Assembly (NCBI GenBank): GCA_943359325.1
Contig: CALRHD010000006.1
Coordinates: 1-45,928, forward strand
Length of the DNA stretch: 45,928 nucleotides
Direction of reading: 5' to 3'
DNA from: Candidatus Uhrbacteria bacterium
GTDB taxonomy: Bacteria > Patescibacteriota > Patescibacteriia > UBA9934
The notes under the pieces were generated by a model. The model had not been told where the DNA came from. It ran no database searches and saw only the letters and a list, made by a program, of their open reading frames with translations. Within the stretch, counting starts at the first letter, position 1; each line of letters begins with the position of its first letter. Positions 15,700 to 24,860 of the stretch are shown piece after piece. A program made the translations under genes and the position numbers.

Positions 15700-16488
15700 C
15701 TAAAGGGAAAAATGGACAACAAGATAGCCGACACCAAACGGCGCCTCGTCACTCATGACTGTTGCGGTGGTGTGCATACCGTCGAGCGCGCCAAGGAGCA
15801 TGAGGAGTTTTTTATATGACGATTCTTGGGCGGCGGCAACAAGATCTTCATCGAGCTGCAGAAGGCCGACGGCGTTGTTGTGCTCGAGCAGCGTGCGTAG
15901 TGCTTCGTCATATTTTTCGCCCGCTTCATGGTAGCCTCCTGGAGCGAAGTCGGTAAGTGTTTGCGACGTGTCGCCCGCAGAAATAACAGCGATGCGTTTT
16001 TCGCTTGCGACAAGCGTATGTTTGAGCGCTTGGCCAAAAGTGAAGTGCGCTTTTGGTGACAACATGGATGGCGCGATGGGAACAATGCGAACGGCAGGAA
16101 GGTGCGTGGTGAGAAAATGGAGAGGAACAGTCGCTGCAAAGTGTAGACTCGGATCGGTCGAGAGTGTGATAGGCTCATTTGCGGCACGAAGGTCACGTTG
16201 CAAACGATCGATAACCGAGAAGTCGGGGTGATATGTTTTTTTGTAGCCAAGATCGCCGACATCCTGCATGGAACATGTGTACGGGTCGGCAACAGAAATG
16301 GAAAATGCGTTGTCGAACATTGTGGGGTGGTCGGAGATGAGTACGATGGCGTCAGGTTTTGTTGCAGCAAGTTCCTCAGCAAGCTCACTGAGTGCATCAA
16401 CTGTTTTTTTGACTGCGCCAATTCTATCGCCGCTGATAGACGGAATCAGTAGTGGGGAATGAGGGACGTGTGCGGCGAATGTAATCAT
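15700..16488 (-). CDS. LigB-like class III extradiol dioxygenase superfamily protein
   Basis: 262 residues from the ATG at 16488, which matches the family start MITFAAHVPHSPLLIPSI; a GTG at 16503 overlaps the preceding stop and is less likely. Other landmarks are AIVLISDHP, FAATVPLHFLTTHLP, and VISAGDTSQ. The fold is that of LigB and the MEMO protein; relatives are annotated as protein B of the AmmeMemoRadiSam system. The neighbouring AMMECR1 and radical-SAM genes are not in this window. The reaction is unknown; aromatic ring cleavage is improbable in a small heterotrophic genome. It sits 11 nt after the secreted lysozyme-like gene and 8 nt before the PriA-like gene. Confidence 0.75.
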   Translation of the reverse strand: MITFAAHVPHSPLLIPSISGDRIGAVKKTVDALSELAEELAATKPDAIVLISDHPTMFDNAFSISVADPYTCSMQDVGDLGYKKTYHPDFSVIDRLQRDLRAANEPITLSTDPSLHFAATVPLHFLTTHLPAVRIVPIAPSMLSPKAHFTFGQALKHTLVASEKRIAVISAGDTSQTLTDFAPGGYHEAGEKYDEALRTLLEHNNAVGLLQLDEDLVAAAQESSYKKLLMLLGALDGMHTTATVMSDEAPFGVGYLVVHFSL

Positions 16489-16499
16489 AATGAGATGGC

Positions 16500-17867
16500 T
16501 CACTCCGCGCCCTGTGCAATTGCATCGCCAAGAGGGTGAAGGTTAATGACGACATCACTCACAGTGACAATGTTGCCCCACGACCAACCGTAGGCAAGGA
16601 AGGTTTGCTCGCTATCTATAGCGCGACGCATGCCGTCGGAAATAACGTATACCGTCGGCTCCGTTATAGACTTTACGAGATAACCGTCGGGAAGTTTAAC
16701 GGGCTTTCCTTCCTTGTACTGTTCTATGACGATAGATGCAACGGTCTTTTTGCTCATGCCAGAAAAGTTTGCGTCAAGAATCGTTTTGTCAAAAATAGGT
16801 TGACGGACGCCGTCGCGAACATAAAACACCGCGCCGTTGTTCGCGAGCTGCAAGAGTGTGCCCTGTGGGAAGATTGTTGCGGCGGTAATCGGTGTACCTG
16901 TTTCGTATGCGGTAATGTCGCTGCTTGTTACGCGGGTAATTTCGTCCTCGTTGAATCCTATTGCACGGAATGTCGTCATGCTATCGATTTTACGGAGTGC
17001 GTCGTCGACGAGAAGATAAATATTTCCATTGTCGTCCTTCAGCAGGGAATAGTTGGGGAAACTAATTGGACTACCGTCGGGGTAGTTTTCGAGCGTTGCC
17101 GCACTGACGGGCAGAATGAGGCTCGGGTTAAAACGAGAGAGCAGCGCGCTCTTGCTTGTGATCGCACGTTTATATCCATACTGAATGAGGTAGACACCGT
17201 CCTGTCCCACAGCTTGCAAAAGGGAACCCGACGGATATTCCGCCCCAAACCATCGATCCCAAATGTTCACGAAGTTCAGGTTGCCGTGAATGTGTGGCGT
17301 ATATGCATACATCGCAGCAGTCGCGGCGTTTTCGGGAGTGACGATGGTACTGTCGATGAGAACGGGAACGTCGGGGCCATACTTTCCCTGTGTCGTACCG
17401 CTGTCTTCGATGTCCGCAAGATAGCCTTCACTAAATTGGAGTGCGGCACTATTTATTTGTTTTCCAAAACCCTTCCAACGTTGAATTGATGCGTCATCTT
17501 TACTGCAATCATCACAGACCGCGTACCCTGTTGCCCAGTCCAGTTGACGGTCGGTTGGAGCGTCATCTTCTACAAGACTTTGTTCCTTTTGAAGAAGTAC
17601 GAGCAAAAATTTCGGACTGATTTTATTCAGTTGTGCTGCTCGCCATATAATATCGGTTGCGTAGCGTTTCACGCCTTCAAAGTCGAGCGTTTTATATGTA
17701 CCGAGAAAACCACGATCGAGATATGTTTGGATTTGATTACGGTCGAGCGCAAATGGGTTTTGCATGTCGTCGTCGGAAATGATGTAGTCTGGGTCGAACG
17801 CGAACGCATTTATAGGAAACACACCCACGATGCCACAAAAAACCAGCGTTGCAAGGATACGCTTCAT
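16500..17867 (-). CDS. Secreted lysozyme-like protein with C-terminal repeats
   Basis: 455 residues from the ATG at 17867. Signal peptide MKRILATLVFCGIVGVFPINAFA, with likely cleavage after the second Ala-rich box. The N-terminal ~200 residues contain SPKFLLVLLQKEQSL, WATGYAVCDDC, and AAMYAYTPHIHGNLNF...WFG, a pattern I associate with actinobacterial secreted proteins that have a lysozyme or transglycosylase-like fold; the Glu of QKEQSL would be the candidate catalytic acid. The remaining ~250 residues are four repeats of about 58 residues with the pattern G-x-LL...VYLI..G.kR.I......F...GF......V....L..Y..G.PI. They may bind cell wall or surface glycan. Function is inferred; the repeats are clear in the sequence. 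Confidence 0.65.
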   Translation of the reverse strand: MKRILATLVFCGIVGVFPINAFAFDPDYIISDDDMQNPFALDRNQIQTYLDRGFLGTYKTLDFEGVKRYATDIIWRAAQLNKISPKFLLVLLQKEQSLVEDDAPTDRQLDWATGYAVCDDCSKDDASIQRWKGFGKQINSAALQFSEGYLADIEDSGTTQGKYGPDVPVLIDSTIVTPENAATAAMYAYTPHIHGNLNFVNIWDRWFGAEYPSGSLLQAVGQDGVYLIQYGYKRAITSKSALLSRFNPSLILPVSAATLENYPDGSPISFPNYSLLKDDNGNIYLLVDDALRKIDSMTTFRAIGFNEDEITRVTSSDITAYETGTPITAATIFPQGTLLQLANNGAVFYVRDGVRQPIFDKTILDANFSGMSKKTVASIVIEQYKEGKPVKLPDGYLVKSITEPTVYVISDGMRRAIDSEQTFLAYGWSWGNIVTVSDVVINLHPLGDAIAQGAE

Positions 17868-17878
17868 AGGGTTATAGT
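17849..17878 (+). promoter_or_regulatory. Promoter of ppa
   Basis: TTGCAA (17849-17854), an 18-bp spacer and TATAGT (17873-17878), 7 nt before the ppa ATG at 17886, which points to a leaderless mRNA. It overlaps the -10 of the divergent gene. Confidence 0.55.
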
Positions 17879-17884
17879 ATAGCA
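17876..17884 (-). promoter_or_regulatory. Extended -10 promoter of the lysozyme-like gene
   Basis: On the minus strand TGC followed by TATACT (17881 down to 17876), 8 nt before the ATG at 17867. No good -35 at 17 bp; a TTGACC lies 20 bp upstream. It shares bases 17876-17878 with the ppa -10, so polymerase can occupy only one of the two at a time. Confidence 0.55.
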
Positions 17885-17885
17885 T

Positions 17886-18398
17886 ATGCAAATTTCTATA
17901 GGGTCAAAGGCTCCAGAAGTGTGTCAGGCTATTATCGAAGTGCCTCGGGGCAGTCAAAATAAGTACGAGTTCGATAAAGAGCAGGGCATCGTAAAACTCG
18001 ATCGCGTGTTGTTTGCGCCAATGTTCTACCCTTGTGACTACGGATTTTTTCCGGAGACGCTTGGCGGTGACGGCGACCCACTTGATGTGCTCGTCATGGT
18101 GAGCAATCCACTTTTCCCCGGTGTTGCCGTTGACGTACGGCCGATCGGCGTTCTTGTGATGAGCGACGACAAAGGGCAAGACGAAAAAATTCTTGCTGTT
18201 GCAAAAGACGACATTCGTTTTAGTCACATAAAGGACTTATCAGACATCCCCGAGCATACAAAAAATGAAATCGCATTTTTCTTCGAAACGTATAAGGTGC
18301 TCGAAAAGAAAATGACGAAAATCGACGGCTGGAAGGACGCCGCAGCCGCAAAGGAAATTATTGTCGCAGGCATGGCGAATTTTACACCCCAACCGTAG
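17886..18398 (+). CDS. ppa: Inorganic pyrophosphatase (family I)
   Basis: 170 residues; hydrolyses pyrophosphate released in biosynthesis, keeping tRNA charging and polymerisation irreversible. The family signature DGDPLDV is at about 65-71, with KYEFDKEQG, PCDYGFFPETLGGDGD, and the DDKGQDEKI region completing the metal and phosphate sites. Typical soluble bacterial length. The ATG at 17886 is immediately downstream of its promoter, with no room for a ribosome binding site. Its last 17 nt overlap the convergent clpB gene. Confidence 0.97.
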   Translation: MQISIGSKAPEVCQAIIEVPRGSQNKYEFDKEQGIVKLDRVLFAPMFYPCDYGFFPETLGGDGDPLDVLVMVSNPLFPGVAVDVRPIGVLVMSDDKGQDEKILAVAKDDIRFSHIKDLSDIPEHTKNEIAFFFETYKVLEKKMTKIDGWKDAAAAKEIIVAGMANFTPQP

Positions 18399-21030
18399 CA
18401 GGCATTTTTGTGCGAATTTCGATGAGCTCGCTCTTTGCGTCGATAGTGACAGGGGACTCTTCTGCAACTTCGCCTTTGATAATTTTGAGCGCGAGTGGGT
18501 CGAGAATAAGATTTTGAATTGCGCGCTTGAGTGGGCGGGCGCCATATTGCGGATCGAAACCCTTTTCTGCGAGGAGTATTTTTGCGCGTTCTGTCACTTT
18601 CAGCGTCATGCCGCGTTGTTCGCGGAGTCGAGAAGAGATGCGTGCAAGCTGTAACTCCACAATTTCTCCAATTTCTTTTTTGGAGAGACCGTGAAACATA
18701 ATGATATCGTCGATGCGATTGAGAAATTCGGGGCGGAATTCGTCGCCGAGAAGCTCCATGATTTTTGCGCGAATATTATCCTCGTGCACTTCACCGTCGC
18801 TAAAGCCGAGGTCGGTGCGGTTGATGTCGTGAAGAATAACGTCGCTCCCGACGTTTGAGGTCATAATGATGATTGTGTTCTTGAAGTTGACCACGCGGCC
18901 CTTTGCGTCGGTAAGGCGACCGTCGTCAAGAATTTGCAAAAGCATGTTGAACACGTCGGGGTGCGCCTTTTCAATTTCGTCGAGCAACACCACAGAGTAG
19001 GGGTGCTTGCGAATCGTTTCTGTGAGCTGTCCCGCCTCGTCGTAGCCAACATAGCCTGGGGGCGAACCGATCATCTTGCTTGTGCTGTGACGTTCCATGT
19101 ATTCGCTCATATCGAGACGCACAAGTGATTTTTCGTCGTTAAACATGAACGCCGCAAGCGCTTTTGCGAGTTCGGTTTTGCCGACGCCTGTTGGCCCCAA
19201 GAAAATGAACGAACCAATGGGGCGACCCTCTTCGCCAATGCCTGCACGTGAACGGCGGAGCGCGTTACTCACCGCCCGGATGGCTTCGTCTTGGCCAACG
19301 ACACGCTTTGCTAGTTCATCTTCCATGCGTGCAAGCTTTGCCATTTCGTGTTCAAGCATTTTATGAACAGGAATGTGCGTCCAACGTCCAACAACAGCGG
19401 CAATGTCTTCCTCGGTGATAACCTCTTTAAGCAGACCGCGGTTGGACTGTAACTTTTTGAGTGAGACTTCGAGCTTCTTTAATTCGACGCGCTGCGCAGG
19501 GATGAGGCCGTAACGAATTTCTGCAACACGCTCAAGATTGCCACGGCGTTCCTCGAGCTCGGCTTCGCTCGCGAGTTTATCGGCCTGATTTTTGCATTCG
19601 CGGATTTGCTCGATGATTTGTTTTTCGTTCTTCCATGCAATTTCAAGTGCGCCCGACTTTTCCTTATGGTCAGCAATGAGCTTCTCGATTTCTTTTAAGC
19701 GTGCCTTTGACGCTTTGTCTTCTTCTTTCAACAGCGCCTGACGTTCAATCTGCAAACGCATTTCGTCACGTTTTTCGCGATCGAGTTCTTCGGGCATGGA
19801 GTCGATCTGCAAACGCAGTGCTGATGCTGCTTCGTCGATGCAATCAACGGCTTTGTCGGGCAGTTGACGGTCGGTGATGTAGCGACTGGAAAGCTCGGCC
19901 GCAGCAACAATAGCGTTGTCGCTAATGCGCACGCCATGGTGAATTTCGTAGCGCTCCTTGATACCACGGAGAATAGCGATAGTATCATCGACCGAAGGTT
20001 CCTCGACCATAATCGGTTGAAAGCGACGTTCGAGCGCATGGTCCTTCTCAATGTATCGTTGATATTCCTTTGTTGTCGTTGCGCCAATGACACGCAGCTC
20101 GCCACGAGCAAGGGATGGTTTGAGTAAATTCGACGCATCCATTGGTGCTTCGTCGCCCTTGCCTGCACCGACAAGCATGTGCAACTCGTCGATAAACATG
20201 ATAATTTTTCCGCTTGAGTCGTGAATTTCCTTAACGACAGCCTTTAGTCGTTCCTCGAATTCGCCACGGAACTTTGTACCCGCAATGAGTGACCCTAGAT
20301 CAAGCGACACTATTTCTTTTTCCTTGAGCGACTCAGGAACGTCGCCCGCAACAATACGCTGTGAAAGCCCTTCGACGATTGCAGTTTTGCCTACGCCCGC
20401 CTCACCAATAAGTACAGGGTTATTTTTTGTACGGCGCGAAAGTACCTGCATGACACGGCGGATTTCTTCGTCACGACCAATGACAGGATCGAGCTTGCCT
20501 TTGCGAGCAAGCTCAGTCATGTTGATGGTGTATTTTTCGAGCGCCTGATATTTCGCTTCGGGGTTCGCGCTGTCGACACGCTGGCTGCCGCGAATTTCCT
20601 TCAGCGCTGCAAACACGCTCGCCGCATTCACGTTGTTTGTGATAAGAATGTGCCCCGTCATTTTTTCGTCGAGGAGCGCGAGGAAAAGATGCTCCGTAGA
20701 AATGTACTCATCGCCAAATTGTTTTGCGACATGTGCACTGTTCGTAATGACGTGCGCCAACGGTGGCGTCAAAAAAACCTGGCCCAAGCCCGGTGGCTCG
20801 ACAGTGCTACTTTTCGGCAGTGAATCGAGGACGCGCATGACGTCGGCCTGCAGCGGTTCGATGCCGATGCCGAGTTTTTTGAGGAGCGTCAACACGATTC
20901 CGTCGTCTTGTGCGAGGAGAGACGCGAGAAGATGGATAGGTTCGATACCGTGCTGGCCATTGTCTGCGGCGATCATTTGCGCAGCCTGCATGGCGTGATT
21001 GGATTTGCTTGTAAAATTATTCGGCATCAT
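18382..21030 (-). CDS. clpB: ClpB-type AAA+ disaggregase
   Basis: 882 residues. ClpB with DnaK rescues aggregated proteins. Layout: N-terminal Clp_N domain (about 5-150), first AAA domain with Walker A GEAGVGKT at 209-216, a long coiled-coil middle domain (about 400-530) rich in Glu/Lys/Arg, and a second AAA domain with [33 protein letters not shown], and [11 protein letters not shown]. The long middle domain identifies ClpB rather than ClpC or ClpA, and no ClpP-docking loop is evident. The start is ATG at 21030: the in-frame ATG at 21054 lies inside the -10 box and cannot be transcribed. Controlled by the CIRCE element 21041-21067. Confidence 0.93.
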   Translation of the reverse strand: MMPNNFTSKSNHAMQAAQMIAADNGQHGIEPIHLLASLLAQDDGIVLTLLKKLGIGIEPLQADVMRVLDSLPKSSTVEPPGLGQVFLTPPLAHVITNSAHVAKQFGDEYISTEHLFLALLDEKMTGHILITNNVNAASVFAALKEIRGSQRVDSANPEAKYQALEKYTINMTELARKGKLDPVIGRDEEIRRVMQVLSRRTKNNPVLIGEAGVGKTAIVEGLSQRIVAGDVPESLKEKEIVSLDLGSLIAGTKFRGEFEERLKAVVKEIHDSSGKIIMFIDELHMLVGAGKGDEAPMDASNLLKPSLARGELRVIGATTTKEYQRYIEKDHALERRFQPIMVEEPSVDDTIAILRGIKERYEIHHGVRISDNAIVAAAELSSRYITDRQLPDKAVDCIDEAASALRLQIDSMPEELDREKRDEMRLQIERQALLKEEDKASKARLKEIEKLIADHKEKSGALEIAWKNEKQIIEQIRECKNQADKLASEAELEERRGNLERVAEIRYGLIPAQRVELKKLEVSLKKLQSNRGLLKEVITEEDIAAVVGRWTHIPVHKMLEHEMAKLARMEDELAKRVVGQDEAIRAVSNALRRSRAGIGEEGRPIGSFIFLGPTGVGKTELAKALAAFMFNDEKSLVRLDMSEYMERHSTSKMIGSPPGYVGYDEAGQLTETIRKHPYSVVLLDEIEKAHPDVFNMLLQILDDGRLTDAKGRVVNFKNTIIIMTSNVGSDVILHDINRTDLGFSDGEVHEDNIRAKIMELLGDEFRPEFLNRIDDIIMFHGLSKKEIGEIVELQLARISSRLREQRGMTLKVTERAKILLAEKGFDPQYGARPLKRAIQNLILDPLALKIIKGEVAEESPVTIDAKSELIEIRTKMPATVGV

Positions 21031-21040
21031 AATCGATTCA

Positions 21041-21067
21041 TTAGCAGTCTCCATTATAGAGTGCTAA
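21041..21067. promoter_or_regulatory. CIRCE element (HrcA operator) of clpB
   Basis: TTAGCAGTC-N9-GAGTGCTAA on the plus strand. The consensus is TTAGCACTC-N9-GAGTGCTAA, so one arm has a single mismatch and the other is perfect, and the 9-nt spacer is exact. It covers the clpB -10 box (21053-21058), the right place for repression by HrcA. The HrcA gene is not in the window. Confidence 0.9.
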
Positions 21068-21081
21068 GTTGATCGCGTCAA
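21053..21081 (-). promoter_or_regulatory. Promoter of clpB
   Basis: Minus-strand TTGACG (21081-21076), a 17-bp spacer and TATAAT (21058-21053). The predicted start near 21046 gives a leader of about 16 nt to the ATG at 21030. It lies under the CIRCE operator. Confidence 0.8.
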
Positions 21082-21097
21082 CTTTTTTTGGTACAAT
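21069..21097 (+). promoter_or_regulatory. Promoter of the divergent YjdF-like gene
   Basis: TTGATC (21069-21074), a 17-bp spacer and TACAAT (21092-21097), 10 nt before the ATG at 21108, so the leader would be about 3-4 nt. Its -35 and the clpB -35 form a palindrome, AAGTTGA-TCGCG-TCAACTT (21066-21084). Confidence 0.6.
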
Positions 21098-21107
21098 TTT
21101 TGCACGT

Positions 21108-21524
21108 ATGATTACGCTCCGTCACGCATTCTCCGCAATAGCGATTGTGCTCTTTTTTCACGCCATTGGCATGTGGCGCTATTATAGCTGGTATCACTGG
21201 TATGACATACCGATGCACATCGGTGGTGGCATAGCGATGGGAATTTTGGCCCTTGCATTCTGGAATCTTTTTGTAAAGAGCGTTTCGCTGCGTACCAAGA
21301 AAAAATGGGCAGCGGTTCTCCCGAAGATTTTCTTTGTCCTCGGTTTTGTGGGGCTTGTGGGAATCGGCTGGGAATGGTTCGAGTTTCTTTTTGACGAGAT
21401 ATTGTCTGTTCGGCTTGCGTGGGGGATCGCACAAACAAGTGTCGCGGACACGATGGCCGACCTTTTCTGCGACCTCGTTGGCGGTCTTTCCGCAGTTGTT
21501 GCTGCTCAGCTTCGCCGCGTATGA
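21108..21524 (+). CDS. Small membrane protein, YjdF/VanZ-like
   Basis: 138 residues with four hydrophobic helices. Conserved-looking polar patches inside or near helices, DIPMHIGGGIAMG, GWEWFEFLFDE and DTMADLFCDLVGG, match the DUF2238 (YjdF) and VanZ-like pattern, but the assignment is by eye. The molecular role of these families is largely unknown. The ATG at 21108 follows a promoter on the other side of the clpB promoter; the frame is open 13 codons further upstream through the promoter, so that part is not coding. The stop overlaps the next start (ATGA). Confidence 0.6.
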   Translation: MITLRHAFSAIAIVLFFHAIGMWRYYSWYHWYDIPMHIGGGIAMGILALAFWNLFVKSVSLRTKKKWAAVLPKIFFVLGFVGLVGIGWEWFEFLFDEILSVRLAWGIAQTSVADTMADLFCDLVGGLSAVVAAQLRRV

Positions 21525-22195
21525 CGTCCTACACGCTGCTTGGTGTGCGTATTGACGACATCGCGCTAGACGAACTGCACGCACTTTTTCTTCTCTGGCT
21601 GCAAGGAGAAGGTCAACATGTTGTCGTCACGCCAAATCCCGAGTTCCTCGTTCTTGCACATCGTGATGAATCGTTCCGTGCATTTCTCAATGCTTCGGAC
21701 CTTGCACTACCTGACGGATTTGGTTTAAAGATCTTTGTACCGATCACACATCGTATGACAGGTATCGATGCGCTGACAATGCTCGATGAAATCTGCAAAG
21801 AGCGCGATCTGCGTCTCGTCACTATTGGCAGTGTGCCGTGTGACATTGTCGTTGGAAACGTACATGATCACCTATCTATCGATGACGTGCAACGAATTGC
21901 AAAATTACAGCCAGACGTCATTGCTGTGGCATTGGGACAGGGGAAGCAGGAGCGCATTATTGCCACACACCAGCACGAATGGCCGTCGGCAAAAATTCTC
22001 ATTGGGGTTGGTGGAGCTGTCGACGTTCTCTCGGGTATAAAACACCGTGCACCCAAACTATTTCGATATGTGGGACTGGAGTGGTTATGGCGGCTCATCA
22101 GCGAGCCTCGGAGGTTGCGTCGAATAGTAAATGCCGTTATTGTTTTTCCAACACTTGTTATTCTCGACCGTCTGCATCACCGTAAAAATATATGA
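21521..22195 (+). CDS. WecG/TagA/CpsF family glycosyltransferase (GT26)
   Basis: 224 residues. Family landmarks: GVRIDDIALDEL near the start, HVVVTPNPEFLVLAHRD, LALPDGFGLKI, TGIDALTMLDEIC, VALGQGKQERII, GVGGAVDVLSGIKHRAPK and GLEWLWRLISEPRRLRR. The family transfers N-acetylmannosamine or N-acetylmannosaminuronate to a lipid-linked acceptor in teichoic acid or capsule synthesis; the thymine-Asp catalytic pair is covered by DGFG and TGID. It is outside the main polysaccharide cluster, and is coupled by 4-nt overlaps to the YjdF-like gene and gltX. Confidence 0.88.
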   Translation: MTSYTLLGVRIDDIALDELHALFLLWLQGEGQHVVVTPNPEFLVLAHRDESFRAFLNASDLALPDGFGLKIFVPITHRMTGIDALTMLDEICKERDLRLVTIGSVPCDIVVGNVHDHLSIDDVQRIAKLQPDVIAVALGQGKQERIIATHQHEWPSAKILIGVGGAVDVLSGIKHRAPKLFRYVGLEWLWRLISEPRRLRRIVNAVIVFPTLVILDRLHHRKNI

Positions 22196-23655
22196 CCGTT
22201 CGTACACGCATCGCCCCATCGCCAACAGGCTACATGCACATAGGTACACTGCGCACGGTGCTTTTTGATTATTTTTTGGCACGTCAAGGCGGCGGACAAT
22301 TTATTCTTCGTGTCGAGGATACGGATCAAGCACGGCTCGTTGATGGTGCGCTCGAGAGCCTGCTTGGGACGTTTCAAAAACTCGGCATCGACTACGACGA
22401 GGGGCCTGTGCTGCAGGCGGACGGATCGATTGCTGAAAAAGGGGATTGTGGGCCGTATGTACAGTCGGCGCGATTATCGCTTTACAAAAAATACGCCGAT
22501 GAGCTATTGGCGGATGGCCACGCATATATTTGCTTCTGCACGAAAGAGCGACTCGACGAAATGCGTGCGGCACAAACAGCTGCAAAACAAACGCCGAAAT
22601 ATGATCGTCGTTGCTGCGCGCTTACTGTCGATGATATCGCGTCACGCCGCACGAATGGCGAAACATATGTGGTGAGGATGAAGATTCCAGAAGGGAAAGT
22701 GGCATTCGACGACGCAATTCGTGGACGTATTGCATTCGACCTTTCCGACGTCGACGATCAAGTCATTATCAAGTCTGATGGTTTTGCGTCGTACCACCTC
22801 GCAGTTGTCGTCGACGACCACTTGATGAGAATTTCACATGTTCTTCGAGGAGAGGAGTGGATTTCGTCAACGCCAAAGCAGATCGTGCTGCACGAGATGT
22901 TCGGTTGGAAAATGCCGGTCTACGCTCATGTTCCACTTATTTTGAATCCTGATAAAACGAAGCTATCGAAACGCAAAGGCGACGTATCTGTGGAAAGTTA
23001 TCTTGCGAAGGGTTACCTGCCTGCAGCAATTTTGAACTTCATTGCAACGCTCGGGTTCAATCCCACGGCCGACAGGGAAGTGTACACAATGGATGAGCTT
23101 GTGGCGTTGTTCGACCTTACAAAAGTGAATCACGGTGGGGCAGTGATGAACATCGAAAAGCTTGATTGGATGAATCAGCAGTACATCACAAAACTCGACA
23201 AGGATGCGCTGTTGGCCGCAGTCACGCCATTTACCACATACGATGTGACGGAACCGATAATGCGCCGTGCAGTACTTGTTGAAAGGGGACGGGTGAGTCG
23301 GTTGACGGAATTTACCGAACGCATTGCCCCATACGCGGAAATGCCCCCATATGATGCGTCAATTTTGATCTGGAAAAAATCAAATGCAACTGACTGTCAA
23401 ATGCAACTAAGCAACATTTGTAACTTCGTAACAACAACAAGCGACGAGACGTTCACACAGATTGCACTTCTCGAAACGGCGATAAAGGCGTATATTGAGA
23501 GTAACGGATTGCAGAATGGCAATGTATTGTGGCCGCTGCGCGTTGCGTTGTCGAGCGCAGAAAAATCGGCAAGCCCGTACGAGCTGCTTTGGGCTCTGGG
23601 AAAGGAGGAGTCGATCGCACGAATTACTGCGGCAATAACAAAGTTTGACGCATGA
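22192..23655 (+). CDS. gltX: Glutamyl-tRNA synthetase
   Basis: 487 residues, class I synthetase. The HIGH motif appears as PTGYMHIGTLRT near residue 10, and KMSKS as KLSKRKG in the middle; RVEDTDQARLVDGALESLLG and the C-terminal anticodon-binding helices are present. It charges tRNA-Glu; in organisms lacking GlnRS it also charges tRNA-Gln for amidation, which cannot be told from this window. Starts with a 4-nt overlap after the GT26 gene and ends with a 4-nt overlap with the M23 peptidase gene. Confidence 0.96.
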   Translation: MTVRTRIAPSPTGYMHIGTLRTVLFDYFLARQGGGQFILRVEDTDQARLVDGALESLLGTFQKLGIDYDEGPVLQADGSIAEKGDCGPYVQSARLSLYKKYADELLADGHAYICFCTKERLDEMRAAQTAAKQTPKYDRRCCALTVDDIASRRTNGETYVVRMKIPEGKVAFDDAIRGRIAFDLSDVDDQVIIKSDGFASYHLAVVVDDHLMRISHVLRGEEWISSTPKQIVLHEMFGWKMPVYAHVPLILNPDKTKLSKRKGDVSVESYLAKGYLPAAILNFIATLGFNPTADREVYTMDELVALFDLTKVNHGGAVMNIEKLDWMNQQYITKLDKDALLAAVTPFTTYDVTEPIMRRAVLVERGRVSRLTEFTERIAPYAEMPPYDASILIWKKSNATDCQMQLSNICNFVTTTSDETFTQIALLETAIKAYIESNGLQNGNVLWPLRVALSSAEKSASPYELLWALGKEESIARITAAITKFDA

Positions 23656-24860
23656 ACAGATTTTCTGGAGGAAAATCAATTGCATTTCTTTTTTGTGCAG
23701 CATTGATTGCGGCGAATTTTGGTGTTCGTGCGGTTTTTGCAGAAACGCCAGAAGACGTCAACGAATTACAGAGTGAAATTACCGAACGAAAAGCACGGGT
23801 TGACGACATTAACACAAAACTTGACCAATATCGTTCGAAGATTAGGGAGTATGCGGGGAAGTCTGCCTCACTTTCGACGGACCTCGCGCTCATTGAAAAC
23901 GAGACGGCCATGGCCGAGCTTGATATTGCAGCAACCCAAATAGAAATCGAGTCGCAGAACTATGTACTTGCTGCGCTCGAAGGTCGTATTCACGACGAAA
24001 CAGCAAAACTCGACAATGAACGTGAAATGCTTGCGGCATTACTGTTTTCGCTCCATGCGCACGACGACCGCAGTGTGGTGATGGCTTTTTTTGGCGCAAC
24101 AACATTTAATGAGGCGTTCGACACAGTTACACAGCTCGAGCAAGTGAATAATAGCCTGACGCAAGCGGTCGATGCTACAAAACTCATGCGCGCGAACCTC
24201 GAAAGTGATAAATCGCAGCACGAAGAAAAACTTTCGATGCTCGGCGACCTTGAATCACAGCTTGGAGAACGCGTAAAAAAACTCGACATGCAGGGTGCGG
24301 CAAAAGAGGTGCTTGTTTTGCAAACACAAAATTCCGAATCGGAATACCGAACGCTCATGAGCGAATTGCGACAGGAGCAGTCGTCGATAACGTCACAAAT
24401 CAACGCACTTAAGAACAAGATTGAAGCAAAGATTGCGAACGACGACCTTGGGGGCGACACGTCAGCAGTAACGTGGCCGCTGACGGGCATCATCACCGCA
24501 TTATTTCACGACTCTACATATCCGTTTCGTCGTTTATTTGAACACCCAGGGCTCGACATTGCGACGCCTGTTGGGACATCGGTTGAAGCTGCTGCCCCTG
24601 GGTATGTTGCATGGGCGCGCACCGGCCAACAATATGGAAATTACGTGATGATCATCCATGCAAACGGTATGGCGACGTTGTACGCGCACCTTATGCGAAT
24701 GGACGTTGCCGCCGATCAATTCGTTGCGCGAGGCCAGCAGATTGGACTCTCGGGCGGCAAGCCCGGAATGCAGGGCGCAGGACTATCAACAGGTCCACAT
24801 TTACACTTTGAGGTCCGTAAAGACGGCATTCCCGTCGATCCACTGCAGTATTTACCGTAA
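23652..24860 (+). CDS. Secreted M23 peptidase with coiled coil (EnvC-like)
   Basis: 402 residues. An N-terminal signal sequence (hydrophobic FLFCAALIAANFGV, cut near VFA-ETP) is followed by a long coiled coil of about 200 residues and then a C-terminal LytM/M23 domain from about 275. The zinc ligands are present: HPGLD (His and Asp) and PHLHFEVR (the HxH pair), with GNYVMIIHANGMATLYAHL between them, so an active zinc endopeptidase that cuts peptidoglycan cross-links is likely. Layout resembles EnvC and PcsB, which act at the division septum and are gated by FtsX. The last gene of the plus-strand run; no clear terminator follows. Confidence 0.9.
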   Translation: MNRFSGGKSIAFLFCAALIAANFGVRAVFAETPEDVNELQSEITERKARVDDINTKLDQYRSKIREYAGKSASLSTDLALIENETAMAELDIAATQIEIESQNYVLAALEGRIHDETAKLDNEREMLAALLFSLHAHDDRSVVMAFFGATTFNEAFDTVTQLEQVNNSLTQAVDATKLMRANLESDKSQHEEKLSMLGDLESQLGERVKKLDMQGAAKEVLVLQTQNSESEYRTLMSELRQEQSSITSQINALKNKIEAKIANDDLGGDTSAVTWPLTGIITALFHDSTYPFRRLFEHPGLDIATPVGTSVEAAAPGYVAWARTGQQYGNYVMIIHANGMATLYAHLMRMDVAADQFVARGQQIGLSGGKPGMQGAGLSTGPHLHFEVRKDGIPVDPLQYLP

